This document shows positions 35,777 through 44,235 of a stretch of 64,000 bases of DNA, in pieces. The notes under the pieces were generated by a model. It was not told the DNA's origin, did no database searches, and saw only the letters and a list, made by a program, of their open reading frames with translations. The position numbers and the translations under genes are program-made. Source of the stretch: Chitinophaga barathri. Its GTDB lineage: Bacteria > Bacteroidota > Bacteroidia > Chitinophagales > Chitinophagaceae. The first letter of the stretch is position 1. Each line of letters starts with the position of its first letter. The stretch lies in NCBI RefSeq assembly GCF_003807585.1, contig NZ_RMBX01000012.1:124001-188000 (forward strand). The letters are read 5' to 3'.

Positions 35777-37117
35777 ATGATACCATGGCTGGCAAAATCG
35801 GGCCTTTATGGCTATGCGGACGGCGACGGGAGACTGATTATCCCGCCGCAGTACACCCATGCCCGGCCCTTCCGGGGCGAATTTGCGGTCATGGCCCAGG
35901 AAGGCGGCTTTGGCCTCATCAACACGTTGGGAGTGCCTGTGGTAGCCCCGGAGCACCCTTTTGTCCATCTCTCCGCGCCCCGCCCCTTTTCACTCGCCTT
36001 TATCAAAAAAGAATACAATGCCTGGTGGCGGCTGCCGCGCTGGAAAGTATTGCCCGGACTGAACCTTCTCAGCACCCGGCGCAACGGCCCGCTGCTGACC
36101 ACCCGGGTGCCGCGCGCCAAATGGGACGTGCTGGCCCTGCCCGGCATGGAAAAGCTACAGGAGTTCAATTGTATGGACGAGCAAAATGCCTGGGGCCCGG
36201 CCCGCAAAATGCCGGATGACCTGCGCCTGCTCACTTCCGGAGAACACCTCCTGCTTCGCCACGAACTGTACAACGCCGAAGGGGAACGCTGCTCGGGCAG
36301 TATCTTCGGGCAGCTGGCGGACGGCACCTTCCTCCAGTACCGCAAAGGCTGGTACCGCCGCGTGAATGAAGCCGGCAAACCGCTGGACGCGGTGCGGTAT
36401 TACAAAAAGAATCACCTCGTATTCGGCGGAAGTACGATCCCGCAGCAGGAAGCGCCTTACCAGCGCATTGCCGCCCCGGTCTTCCAGTCCACCGGCGGCG
36501 AGGTATTCCTTTTCCCGGATTTTTCCAAACCCTTCCCGGCCTCTATCGAGCCATACCCGCAGGTGGGCGGGGTGCAGTATATTGCCATGATAGGGGCTCT
36601 GCAGGATACGGATCATTTTTTTGTACTGGCCACCACCGGCAAAAGCGATGAGCGGAGGCTGCTGGTGCTGCATAAAAGCGGCAAATGGAACAAACTGGTG
36701 GAACCGCGCCCGGGTTTCGATTCCATGCTGCGCAACGGCGCCCTGCTGTTCACCCAGGGCAGCGCAAGGGGCGTGATGGACACCGCCCTGGAGTTCCATC
36801 TTTTTCCCCTCCAGTACCCCGAATCCCTCGGTGGAACGCTGTACGCCGGGAAAGACAACAAGAGCGGCAAATACGGCGTTTTTGACATTATGGAGCAGGA
36901 CTGGAAAATAACACCGGCATACAGCTACATCGGCCCTTGCCTGGCGGAAGGCATTGTGCCCTATTGCCTGGACAACCTGTATGGCCTGATGGAACTGGAT
37001 ACCGGCCGCCACATTACCCCGCCGCTGTACGACAGCATCGATAAAAGCGGGGCGGTAACGCAGAAAAATCAGCTTTTTTATATCGATATTTATACCGGCC
37101 TGGAATACCGGGACTAA
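35777..37117 (+). CDS. WG (KWG) repeat-containing protein
   Basis: From the ATG at 35777 the protein has 446 residues and no signal peptide. The N-terminal part is a WG-type repeat pair (SGLYGYADGDGRLIIPPQY and GGFGLINTLGVPVVAPEH). A less regular middle follows, and WG-like repeats return at the end (SGKYGVFDIMEQDWKITPAY, DNLYGLMELDTGRHITPPLY). Such repeats form beta-structures presumed to bind partners; function is unknown. A TTG 21 bases upstream could extend it slightly. It is 14 bases from the alpha/beta hydrolase gene, so probably co-transcribed. Confidence 0.75.
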   Translation: MIPWLAKSGLYGYADGDGRLIIPPQYTHARPFRGEFAVMAQEGGFGLINTLGVPVVAPEHPFVHLSAPRPFSLAFIKKEYNAWWRLPRWKVLPGLNLLSTRRNGPLLTTRVPRAKWDVLALPGMEKLQEFNCMDEQNAWGPARKMPDDLRLLTSGEHLLLRHELYNAEGERCSGSIFGQLADGTFLQYRKGWYRRVNEAGKPLDAVRYYKKNHLVFGGSTIPQQEAPYQRIAAPVFQSTGGEVFLFPDFSKPFPASIEPYPQVGGVQYIAMIGALQDTDHFFVLATTGKSDERRLLVLHKSGKWNKLVEPRPGFDSMLRNGALLFTQGSARGVMDTALEFHLFPLQYPESLGGTLYAGKDNKSGKYGVFDIMEQDWKITPAYSYIGPCLAEGIVPYCLDNLYGLMELDTGRHITPPLYDSIDKSGAVTQKNQLFYIDIYTGLEYRD

Positions 37118-37131
37118 ACTTTCTTATACCC

Positions 37132-38073
37132 ATGCAACGCTCAAAATTCATCAGGCGCACCGGCTGGACGCTATTGACCCTCTTCCTGCTGGTCAATGCA
37201 TTTGCCTGTTTTCACGCATACAAATTCACCCACTTCACCAGCGCGACAGTACAACGCACCAATCCCAACAGGCTGGGGTTTGCGGGTAAGTTGAAGGTAA
37301 TGGTGGCCGGAGTGGACAATCCACGCCCGGTGAACCGCGACAAGCCCGGCCGGGCATATGAAACCATCCGCCTGCAGAGTCATGAGCCGCTGGAAGCCTG
37401 GATGATCAGGACGCCCGGGGCGAAAGGAACGGTAGCCCTTTTCCATGGTTATGGTGCGTCCAAATCCCGCCTGCTGGAACGGGCGGAAATACTCCTCGGG
37501 CAAGGCTACAACACCCTGCTGGTGGACTTTATGGGCTCGGGCGGCTCCGGCGGCAATGCTACCACGATCGGCTACAAAGAAGCGCTGGATGTAAAGGCGG
37601 CTTACGATTACCTTGCCGCCCACGGGGAGCACAACATTTACCTGCTGGGCGTTTCACTGGGGGCGGCCGCCATCCTGAAAGCCCTGAAAGACTACCCGGT
37701 AAAACCGGAAGGCGTGATCCTGGAAGCGCCCTTCAGCACATTGTACGAAGCGGCCTGCGCAAGGTTCCGGGCCATTGGCGCGCCTTCTTTCCCGATGGCG
37801 GGCATGGTCGTGTTCTGGGGAGGCGTCATCAACGGGTTCTGGGGCTTCGGCCACGAGCCGGTAGAATATGCGAAGTCCGCCCGGGTGCCGGTTTTGATGG
37901 TATATGGGGAAAAGGACGGAAGAGTGGCGCGGAAGGAGATAGACGATATTTATAATAACCTGCCCGGCCCCAAAAAGCGGGTTACTTTTCCGGAGGGAGG
38001 GCATGTTAACTATCTTTCACAGTATGGCCGGGAATGGACCTCGGCAGTCGGGGAATTTATAAAGGCACAATAA
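37132..38073 (+). CDS. Membrane-anchored alpha/beta hydrolase
   Basis: This 313-residue protein has an N-terminal membrane anchor (about residues 10-29). The alpha/beta hydrolase core has GTVALFHGYGASKS (oxyanion loop), nucleophile Ser175 in GVSLGAAA, acid Asp262 in VYGEKDGRV and base His291 in EGGHVNY, so the triad is complete. It belongs to the broad serine aminopeptidase/BAAT-like set of hydrolases; the substrate is unknown. The stem of the terminator begins within its stop codon. Confidence 0.87.
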   Translation: MQRSKFIRRTGWTLLTLFLLVNAFACFHAYKFTHFTSATVQRTNPNRLGFAGKLKVMVAGVDNPRPVNRDKPGRAYETIRLQSHEPLEAWMIRTPGAKGTVALFHGYGASKSRLLERAEILLGQGYNTLLVDFMGSGGSGGNATTIGYKEALDVKAAYDYLAAHGEHNIYLLGVSLGAAAILKALKDYPVKPEGVILEAPFSTLYEAACARFRAIGAPSFPMAGMVVFWGGVINGFWGFGHEPVEYAKSARVPVLMVYGEKDGRVARKEIDDIYNNLPGPKKRVTFPEGGHVNYLSQYGREWTSAVGEFIKAQ

Positions 38074-38102
38074 AAGCCAGTGCTTCCGGCGCTGGCTTTT
38101 GA
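38072..38102 (+). terminator. Rho-independent terminator of the hydrolase gene
   Basis: A 12-bp stem (AAAAGCCAGTGC with GCGCTGGCTTTT, one G-T pair), a 5-base loop and a TTTT tail. Confidence 0.8.
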
Positions 38103-38380
38103 GAAAATGTCTCAAGTCTAATTTGGGGAACGGATTCTGTCAGATCTTTTTTCTTTGTCTTTGCTAAATTGGAGAGTAGGGATAAGTTCTTGTCTTTCAG
38201 CAAAATAAGGAACATTACCAGTTAAAATAGAAGGGCCGTTGGGCCAATATTTTTCGGATGTCCGGCTTTCAGCCTTGCCTCGCACCTTGTGTACCAAAAT
38301 TGCTTTTTCTTCCCCATACGGCGTTGTATATACCGGGGGTAAAATTGTACGAACTGAAAAAAAACAGTACGGAGGGGGAA
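38103..38380. other. Intergenic region without recognised content
   Basis: A/T-rich spacer between the hydrolase terminator and the minus-strand AraC gene. I see no gene, repeat or convincing promoter in it. Confidence 0.5.
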
Positions 38381-39370
38381 TTACCTGTTTTTTTCACGGA
38401 ATTCCTCGGGGGTGATCCCGTGTTTCCCGCGTATCAGGCGCACCAGGTGGGAGGCGTCCGTCAGGTTTGCATGGGCGGCAATTTCCCAGACGAGCTCTTT
38501 GGTGTTCAGCAGCCGGTATTCCGCTTCTTCCAGCCGCACGTGAGTGATGTACTGGCGTACGTTTTTACCGTATACTTCCTTGAATTGTTTGTTCAGCGCA
38601 TCTTTGTGCGTACCGGCTTTGCGGGCCACAAAAGCCGTGTCTATATCTTCGCCGAGGTTGCATTGTATGAAATCGCAGGCGTCCAGCACGGTTTTGGGTA
38701 CCTGGTGCCGGCCCATCAGCAGGTTGAAGTAATGGGCGGTGAGCAGCAGCACCTGCGCGTGGAGGTAGGGCTCGAACAGGGCCGGGGCCTGCCGGTAGGT
38801 GCCCATGGCCAGCAGGATGTCGCGGGCCTCGTTCCCCAGGGGGATGAGGTTTTTTTGCTCCCCTTCCTGCTCCCCTCTTAACTGTTTTTCCACCAATGGT
38901 TTATAAGCCTCGTATTTGTTGCCGAAATACTGCATGAAAGACGGGGAGAAAGAAATATACACTGCCGTATAATGCGCCGGGGCAAACTCCGCGCGGTTAA
39001 ACGCCATAGGCGGCACATAATAAAAAGCAAACTTCTTTTCAGGCAGCATCAGCTTTTCCGCCGACCCCTGCAGCTCGCAGGGGATATTGCCTTCAAGCCC
39101 GGTATACAGGGCCAGCAAAGGATCTTTGGTGATGGGATAAAGGTAGGTGTGCTCTTTGATGTCAAAATTGAGCCAGCCCACTATCCAGTCCTTCGTATGC
39201 AGCTCCTGTTTGAAAAAGGCGCCGAAAGGCCCTTCCTCAATGTGTACCACGGTGCCGGGTATACGGTATTTACTGTAATGTTCAGGTAACTTGTCAGAAA
39301 CGGTAGTACGTTGCTTCATGAGGTCAGGTACCTCGAAGTTCATAATAGCGGGACGGTCCACTGTATGCAT
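38381..39370 (-). CDS. AraC family transcriptional regulator
   Basis: This 329-residue cytoplasmic regulator has an unassigned N-terminal sensor region (about residues 1-215) and a C-terminal AraC helix-turn-helix pair: DTAFVARKAGTHKDALNKQF and EIAAHANLTDASHLVRLIR, ending GITPEEFREK. A helix before it (VLDACDFIQCNLGEDI) fits the usual linker. Start choices are ATG at 39370, 39343 or 39319. Its ligand and targets are unknown; the bestrophin gene is 66 bases upstream in the same direction. Confidence 0.85.
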   Translation of the reverse strand: MHTVDRPAIMNFEVPDLMKQRTTVSDKLPEHYSKYRIPGTVVHIEEGPFGAFFKQELHTKDWIVGWLNFDIKEHTYLYPITKDPLLALYTGLEGNIPCELQGSAEKLMLPEKKFAFYYVPPMAFNRAEFAPAHYTAVYISFSPSFMQYFGNKYEAYKPLVEKQLRGEQEGEQKNLIPLGNEARDILLAMGTYRQAPALFEPYLHAQVLLLTAHYFNLLMGRHQVPKTVLDACDFIQCNLGEDIDTAFVARKAGTHKDALNKQFKEVYGKNVRQYITHVRLEEAEYRLLNTKELVWEIAAHANLTDASHLVRLIRGKHGITPEEFREKNR

Positions 39371-39436
39371 AGGATGCTGAGTTTGGCTGAAAAACTGGTA
39401 TTGTAATATTACGGTATTTTCCGGAAAGCCGGATAC

Positions 39437-40342
39437 TCACAAAAGGTATTGCCCGGCTATCGGTTCAAGGGGCGAAGGCAGCGGCTCATGCCCCAGCATT
39501 TCCAGCAGGTTCCGTTCTATCGTACGGCAGATGCTGTCCAGCGGGAGGGAAGTAGGCTCTTTTTCAAAAGGGTTCATTATGCTCACCCCGTTCTGGTGCG
39601 TAACGTGAAAAATAAACCCTACGGCCCAGCCGAACACCACGGACCAGTAGCCGATGGATTCGGCCAGCATCAACGTATTGAGTATCACGTAAAACCAGAT
39701 GAACACCCGGGTAAAGAACAGGTAACTGGGCGGGAACACCGTGTTGCTGATCCGCTCGCACTGGCCCATGCTGTCGCAGTGTTTCTGCACCAGGGCGTTC
39801 ATTTCCCGGAAACAAAACCCGTCTATGGCCCCGGAGCCGCGCAGCAGCTGTACGTCCGCCGCCTGTATGTTCAGTATGCTGTTGGGTACATTGGTACTGT
39901 TCCTCACCTGGTCCGCCTCATCTTTGCTGAGGTAACCTTCATGGTAGAGGTCTGTATCCTTGCGGAGAGAAGTGTTTAGCGCGTAGATAAAAGCCAGCTG
40001 GCGGAAGATCATCCTGCGTGCGATATGCGGCGCTTCGCCGGTGACGGAATTGTCCACATAATTCAGCAGGTTCCGGGCCCAGCTGCGGGAATCGTTCACC
40101 AGCGCGCCCCAGATCTTCCGGCCTTCCCACCAGCGGTCATACGCCTGGTTGTTGTTGAACCCGATGAAAAAAGCAAGGGCGGTACCGAGCACGGCACTCA
40201 TGGTAACGGGGATGGAGATATGCTGTTTCAGCCAGTAGGTGTCCGCCGCATAAGCGAGCGAGCAAACCAGGATGATCATCAGATCAAGGCGCCATGTGAG
40301 GCGGAACACCTGTATAAGCGAGAGCTTGTCGCGCAGCAGCAT
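39437..40342 (-). CDS. Bestrophin family (UPF0187) ion channel
   Basis: This 301-residue membrane protein has the bestrophin signature near the N-terminus: LSLIQVFRLTWRLD, first helix MIILVCSLAYAADTY, then VLGTALAFFIGFNNNQAYDRWWEGRKIWGALVNDSRSWAR, read here as consecutive conserved pieces. Two later hydrophobic helices follow (TRVFIWFYVILNTLMLAESIGYW, split by polar residues, and VVFGWAVGFIFHV). Bacterial bestrophins form pentameric channels, some cation-selective. It lies 41 bases downstream of the small membrane gene of the sigma operon and may be its last gene. Confidence 0.9.
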   Translation of the reverse strand: MLLRDKLSLIQVFRLTWRLDLMIILVCSLAYAADTYWLKQHISIPVTMSAVLGTALAFFIGFNNNQAYDRWWEGRKIWGALVNDSRSWARNLLNYVDNSVTGEAPHIARRMIFRQLAFIYALNTSLRKDTDLYHEGYLSKDEADQVRNSTNVPNSILNIQAADVQLLRGSGAIDGFCFREMNALVQKHCDSMGQCERISNTVFPPSYLFFTRVFIWFYVILNTLMLAESIGYWSVVFGWAVGFIFHVTHQNGVSIMNPFEKEPTSLPLDSICRTIERNLLEMLGHEPLPSPLEPIAGQYLL

Positions 40343-40383
40343 AAGCGGGGGTTTATGACAGTATCCGGTAATGTTTCTTTAAG

Positions 40384-40800
40384 TTAAACATTCTTTACGG
40401 GCTGAACAAAAGAGGCTGCCTGCTCCAGGTATTTTTTGCCGGCTTTGCCTGTTAGCGGCCAAAGGCGGGCAATGGCCTGCAGGATACATGCCTGCTGCAG
40501 CTGCGGCGGCAGTTTTTCGGAATAAACCAGCCTGTCCGCGATCGTCAGTTGACGTATGGCCCTGCCTGCATGAAAAAGATGAAACGGTATCAGCAGGGCA
40601 GAAGTTATCGTCCACCACAAGCCGGGCTGCTGTATGATAAAATATATCAGCGCCCCGTTCATTATCATATTAAAAACGAGTTTTGTTACCACCCTGCGTC
40701 GCAATGCCCGAAGCCGGCCCATCGCCTGCGATACCTGCAAAGCGGCCATTATGTGTTCATGCCTCAGCAGATGTTTTTCAATACGTTTTAAAGGTAACAT
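40384..40800 (-). CDS. Small membrane protein of the ECF sigma operon, unknown function
   Basis: This 138-residue protein has two adjacent membrane helices (about 43-60 and 63-80) between a basic N-terminal helix (LRHEHIMAALQVSQAMGRLRALRRR) and a C-terminal helical tail. It is not recognised as a known family. It lies 6 bases after the previous gene and shares that gene's helix-membrane-helix layout, so it may be a related partner in anti-sigma control; that is inference. Confidence 0.55.
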   Translation of the reverse strand: MLPLKRIEKHLLRHEHIMAALQVSQAMGRLRALRRRVVTKLVFNMIMNGALIYFIIQQPGLWWTITSALLIPFHLFHAGRAIRQLTIADRLVYSEKLPPQLQQACILQAIARLWPLTGKAGKKYLEQAASFVQPVKNV

Positions 40801-40806
40801 CTTTGT

Positions 40807-41460
40807 TTATTTTTCTTCCTTTCTGAATGCGGTAATCTCTTCCAGGAACTGTTCCGCTTTTGCAATGGACCGCCCGCCATCGTCACGGATCAGTACGTTT
40901 ACGATACGGCTGTTCCTGTTCTCTATGGAAATGTATTTGTACAACCAGGCGGAGAGCGCCACCGCGCCCGCGGTCACCAGCGTCTGTATGATCCAGTATG
41001 CGGTGCCCGCATTCCCGATCATATAAAGTTTGATGTAAAATGTGGTATACAATGGCAATGACAGGGGAATCACCCGCATTACCTGTATCACGGAGATCAG
41101 CAGCTTATTGAGCAACGCCTGCGTTTCCGTCACCGGCGCGCTGAAGTCCAGCGAACGGATCATGGTGATCTGCCGGACATATTCTATCATCGCGTAAATA
41201 TTTATCATAAACGAAAGACCGGCTGAGATAGTAAAAAATGGCTCCCGCCAGGTATGATAGATCAGGAAAACAAGGAACGCATTCCAGAACATGCCGAAGA
41301 CTACCGCCCCTGTTTTGAGCCGTACCACCCTGTCAAACGACGTGGTGACACGCAGTGTCTCTAATTTTTCCAGCACCTGTTCATTCAGCCGCAGCGAACG
41401 TTCCAGCCTGTCATCGTAACTTTTCCAGAGTTCAAGCAGCTCGTCTTTTTCAGTATTCAT
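40807..41460 (-). CDS. Membrane protein coupled to ECF sigma factor, possible anti-sigma factor
   Basis: This 217-residue protein begins with a charged amphipathic helix region (EKDELLELWKSYDDRLERSL) that could hold a sigma factor. Four hydrophobic segments follow (about residues 50-70, 75-95, 125-150, 155-178) and then a C-terminal soluble helix. The first codon overlaps the sigma factor stop by 4 bases, the arrangement expected of an anti-sigma protein. No zinc-binding HxxxCxxC motif is present, so it is not a ZAS-type anti-sigma factor. Confidence 0.55.
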   Translation of the reverse strand: MNTEKDELLELWKSYDDRLERSLRLNEQVLEKLETLRVTTSFDRVVRLKTGAVVFGMFWNAFLVFLIYHTWREPFFTISAGLSFMINIYAMIEYVRQITMIRSLDFSAPVTETQALLNKLLISVIQVMRVIPLSLPLYTTFYIKLYMIGNAGTAYWIIQTLVTAGAVALSAWLYKYISIENRNSRIVNVLIRDDGGRSIAKAEQFLEEITAFRKEEK

Positions 41461-41975
41461 ATCCTGGTGATTTTTTCGTTGGTTGAAAATTGTTCTTTGA
41501 GCTTTTCCTTGATCCTGCCGATCTTTGTGCCCACGTTGGACACGGAGATGCCGAGTATCTCGCTGATCTCGCGGTGGCTCTTTTCTTCAAGGTAAAGCAG
41601 TATCAATGCGCGGTCCAGCTCGTTCATGGCGAGTATCAGCTCCTGCAGCCGGCCGATGCGCTCCCCGGTGATAGTATCCGGATCGGTATCCGGCGCCATG
41701 TCTATCACATGTTCCGTAAGCGGCACCGTTTTGGATGGCAGCGCGGACTTCCGGTAAAAAGAAATAGCCGTGTTCAGCGCAATGCGGTACATCCAGGTGG
41801 AGAATTTATGATCCGCGTTAAAAGAATGCCCGGAGCGCCAGAGCTGGTAAATGATCTCCTGTGCCAGGTCTTCCCTGTCCTGCGCATTCCGGCAATAGGA
41901 ATTGCATATCTTGTAAATGATCCGCCGGTTCTCCTGGATCAGGTGGTGAAATGCCTGTTTGTCCGGTATGCTCAT
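41457..41975 (-). CDS. ECF-type RNA polymerase sigma factor
   Basis: This 172-residue sigma-70 family protein has region 2: NAQDREDLAQEIIYQLWRSG and FSTWMYRIALNTAISFYRK, which bind the -10 region and core enzyme. Region 4 is ELDRALILLYLEEKSHREIS followed by the helix-turn-helix EILGISVSNVGTKIGRIKEKL. No extra C-terminal domain is present. It overlaps the downstream membrane gene by 4 bases. It heads a minus-strand operon 41975 to 40384, possibly to 39437. Confidence 0.92.
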   Translation of the reverse strand: MSIPDKQAFHHLIQENRRIIYKICNSYCRNAQDREDLAQEIIYQLWRSGHSFNADHKFSTWMYRIALNTAISFYRKSALPSKTVPLTEHVIDMAPDTDPDTITGERIGRLQELILAMNELDRALILLYLEEKSHREISEILGISVSNVGTKIGRIKEKLKEQFSTNEKITRI

Positions 41976-42071
41976 CTTGTGTTAATCATTGTGTACTATT
42001 ATTCGCGGGGAAGGAAAGAAAATCACAGGGTGGTGGAAATATTTTTTATTTGTATTGAAAACCAGCTAATT

Positions 42072-42647
42072 ATGTTGACGAATTTGTTTGAGCATATCCG
42101 GAAATTCGTGCCATTGTCCGAAGAGGAGGAACAGATCCTTGCCCAATATATCGAAATCCGGGATGTTAAGAAAAAAGACCACCTGCTGAAGGCAGGGCAG
42201 GTATGCCAGGGGAATTATTTTATCATCAAAGGCTGCTGCCGCGCTTATTTTGATTCGGAGCGGGATGGGGAACAGATCTATCATTTTGCGATAGAAAACT
42301 GGTGGATCACTGATTACATCAGCCTTGAGGCGCATACGCCTTCCGAGAGTAATATCCAGGCCCTGGAAAATACCACGTATGCCGTGCTGTACCGGGATGT
42401 GCAGGACGGATTGTTTGCCGCCGTGCCGCAGCTTGAAAGATATTTCCGCATTATTTTACAAAAAGCCCTCACCGCGGCGCAGCTCCGCGTCAAATACATT
42501 TTTACCCAGACAGGCGAAGAACGGTATCATCATTTTGCCGGTTCCTTCCCGGATTTCGTGCAGCGGGTGCCGTTGTATATGATCGCGTCGTACCTGGGTT
42601 TCACGCCGGAGTTCATCAGCAAAATAAGGGCAAAAAAGAAAGCCTGA
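42072..42647 (+). CDS. Crp/Fnr family transcriptional regulator
   Basis: From the ATG at 42072 this is a 191-residue regulator with a cyclic-nucleotide-binding-like beta-roll: VKKKDHLLKAGQVCQGNYFIIKG in parts and DGEQIYHFAIENWWITDYISL. The long dimer helix is followed by a compact winged helix ending MIASYLGFTPEFISKIRAKK. It lacks the Cys cluster of oxygen-sensing Fnr, so its signal is unknown. Its frame stays open for 580 bases upstream across the antisense of the sigma gene, but the domain start fixes the ATG. A palindrome right after its stop is a likely binding site. Confidence 0.88.
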   Translation: MLTNLFEHIRKFVPLSEEEEQILAQYIEIRDVKKKDHLLKAGQVCQGNYFIIKGCCRAYFDSERDGEQIYHFAIENWWITDYISLEAHTPSESNIQALENTTYAVLYRDVQDGLFAAVPQLERYFRIILQKALTAAQLRVKYIFTQTGEERYHHFAGSFPDFVQRVPLYMIASYLGFTPEFISKIRAKKKA

Positions 42648-42649
42648 TT

Positions 42650-42667
42650 TCTTGAACTAGTTCAAGA
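42650..42667. promoter_or_regulatory. 18-bp palindrome, probable Crp/Fnr operator
   Basis: TCTTGAACTAGTTCAAGA is a perfect palindrome starting 3 bases after the Crp/Fnr gene stop. Its TTGAA-CTAG-TTCAA core resembles the TTGAT-N4-ATCAA spacing of Fnr sites. Its centre (42658.5) lies about 41.5 bases before the start of transcription inferred from the -7 element at 42689. Confidence 0.65.
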
Positions 42668-42688
42668 TTTTGAGCCCTGTTCCCGTGC

Positions 42689-42696
42689 GACATTTG
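42689..42696 (+). promoter_or_regulatory. Probable -7 element of the AhpD-like gene
   Basis: GACATTTG matches TAnnTTTG except at the first base and lies 21 bases before the ATG at 42718. No good -33 element is present, as expected for an activator-dependent promoter. Confidence 0.45.
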
Positions 42697-42717
42697 TGTT
42701 ATCAAAAACGAAACACA

Positions 42718-43158
42718 ATGTCTGAAAGAATTAAGATCCCGAAAGCGGCGCCCGCCGCATATAAAGCAATGCAGGCCTTCGAAAGTTATCTCGAAACCAC
42801 CCGTATCAGCCCGCTCCATCACGAACTGATCCGCATCCGCGCGTCACAGATCAATGGCTGCGCGTATTGCGTCGATAAACACTCCCGGGACGCCCGCAGC
42901 CGGGGAGAAACCGAGCAGCGCATTTACGCGCTCACCGTATGGCGTGAAACACCGTTTTTCACGGAAGAAGAACAGGCTATCCTGGCTATAGTAGAAGAAG
43001 TGACGCTCATCCATCAGCGCCTGTCCGACGAAACCTACGCGAAAGCCGCCGCCCTCTTCGATGAGGAATATCTCGCGCAGATCATCATGGCCGCGATCAT
43101 TATCAATGCATGGAACAGGATTGGGGTATCCACGCATATGCAGCCGGCCAGGGTGTAA
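42718..43158 (+). CDS. Carboxymuconolactone decarboxylase/AhpD-like protein
   Basis: From the ATG at 42718 this is a 146-residue all-helical protein of the AhpD-like fold. The redox motif reads ASQINGCAYCVDKHSRDAR with Cys48, Cys51 and His55, the CxxC-x3-H site of peroxidase-type members, so a role in peroxide or thiol chemistry is more likely than decarboxylation. ELIRIRASQ precedes it, as usual. It follows the Crp/Fnr gene by 70 bases and is probably its direct target. Confidence 0.9.
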   Translation: MSERIKIPKAAPAAYKAMQAFESYLETTRISPLHHELIRIRASQINGCAYCVDKHSRDARSRGETEQRIYALTVWRETPFFTEEEQAILAIVEEVTLIHQRLSDETYAKAAALFDEEYLAQIIMAAIIINAWNRIGVSTHMQPARV

Positions 43159-43246
43159 AATCCCGCGCCGGAGAGGTGAAACAGCCATAGGAAAACGGAT
43201 GGAAAGTTGGTAAAAAACGTCTTATCTTTCTATAAACCCTTTTTAT

Positions 43247-44101
43247 ATGGACCAGCGTATTATCAACCTCTTTGATGAGTATACCCATAAGCCGCTCAGC
43301 CGCGACGTGTTCCTGAAACGCCTCGTACAGCTCACCGGCACCATGGCCGCTGCCATGACCATCCTGCCCCTTCTCGAATCCAATTATGCACAAGCGGCCG
43401 TCCCCCCGCTGGATCCCGGCCTCAAAGAAGAGGAAGTGACCTGGCCCGGGGACAACGTAACTATGAAAGGCTACCTCGTGCGCCCTGAAGAAGACCGCAA
43501 ACGCGGGGCGGTAGTGGTGATCCACGAAAACCGCGGCCTTACCCCTCATATCAAAGACGTTACACGTCGTGCCGCAAAAGCCGGTTATATCGCCCTGGGA
43601 GTGGATGCATTGTCTGTTTTCGGCGGCACGCCGGCGAATGAGGACGAAGGCCGCACGCTCATCGGTAAGCTGGACAAGGCGCAGAACCTGCAAAACTACC
43701 TGAAAGGCCTTGCCTACCTGCGCAGCCGGCCGGACAGTAACGGGAAGACAGGGTGCGTTGGGTTTTGCTGGGGTGGCTCCATGGCAAACCAGCTGGCAGT
43801 AAATGATCCGCTGCTGAATGCGGCCGTAGCCTTTTACGGTGGCCAGCCGGATGCGGCGGATGTACCAAAGATCAAGGCCCGTGTGCAGCTGCATTACGCC
43901 GGCCAGGATGAACGCATCAATGCGGGCATTCCCGCCTACGAGGCCGCGCTGAAAGCCGCCGGCGTAAAATATGAGCTGTTTATGTATGAGGGTATGCAGC
44001 ATGCCTTTCACAATGACAGTTCTGCCGCGCGTTACAATGCAGAAGCAGCGAAACTGGCCTGGGGGAGAACGTTGGAATTGTTTAAAGAAACGCTGGGATA
44101 A
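43247..44101 (+). CDS. Dienelactone hydrolase family protein
   Basis: This 284-residue alpha/beta hydrolase has a Cys nucleophile (Cys174 in GFCWGGS), Asp221 in YAGQDERI and a His in MQHAFHND, the DLH triad. The motif VVVIHENRGLTPHIKDV is the family oxyanion region. The N-terminal 50 residues are hydrophobic (LTGTMAAAMTILPLLESNYAQA) and look like an export signal or anchor, preceded by a moderately basic RDVFLKRL; a Tat-type signal is possible but lacks the twin Arg. A terminator follows. Confidence 0.9.
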   Translation: MDQRIINLFDEYTHKPLSRDVFLKRLVQLTGTMAAAMTILPLLESNYAQAAVPPLDPGLKEEEVTWPGDNVTMKGYLVRPEEDRKRGAVVVIHENRGLTPHIKDVTRRAAKAGYIALGVDALSVFGGTPANEDEGRTLIGKLDKAQNLQNYLKGLAYLRSRPDSNGKTGCVGFCWGGSMANQLAVNDPLLNAAVAFYGGQPDAADVPKIKARVQLHYAGQDERINAGIPAYEAALKAAGVKYELFMYEGMQHAFHNDSSAARYNAEAAKLAWGRTLELFKETLG

Positions 44102-44122
44102 AATATTTCACGGGAAATTACA

Positions 44123-44165
44123 ATGCCGGGCGGATGGGGGAATCCATTTGCCCGGCGTTTTTTTA
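44123..44165 (+). terminator. Rho-independent terminator of the dienelactone hydrolase gene
   Basis: A 9-bp stem ATGCCGGGC/GCCCGGCGT (with end wobble), extra inner pairing GGAT/ATCC and a run of seven T. It isolates the following two-gene module. Confidence 0.8.
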
Positions 44166-44183
44166 TAAGAGGTAATTCGATGT

Positions 44184-44207
44184 ATTCACAATTCATGATT
44201 TGTGAAT
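44184..44207. promoter_or_regulatory. 24-bp near-perfect palindrome, probable autoregulatory operator
   Basis: Arms ATTCACAA (44184-44191) and TTGTGAAT (44200-44207) flank a central TCATGA that is itself palindromic; only the bases at 44192 and 44199 fail to pair. The right arm covers the -33 TTTG of the module promoter, so a bound protein would block transcription. Confidence 0.65.
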
Positions 44208-44230
44208 TATGAATATATTGCCTATTTTCG
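44199..44230 (+). promoter_or_regulatory. Promoter of the winged-helix/nucleotidyltransferase module
   Basis: TTTG at 44199-44202, 20 bases, then TATTTTCG at 44223-44230. The ATG at 44236 is only 5 bases further, so the transcript is probably leaderless. Confidence 0.6.
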
Positions 44231-44235
44231 TTATT

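Noticed and set aside
41490..42071. Long in-frame upstream extension of the Crp/Fnr gene across the sigma factor gene
   Set aside because: It is antisense to a clearly conserved ECF sigma factor, and the Crp-like domain starts cleanly at the ATG at 42072; the open frame is a by-product of codon bias.
44209..44235. ATG at 44209 as start of the winged-helix gene
   Set aside because: It lies upstream of the inferred -7 element TATTTTCG, so it would not be transcribed from that promoter; the conserved helix begins just after the ATG at 44236.
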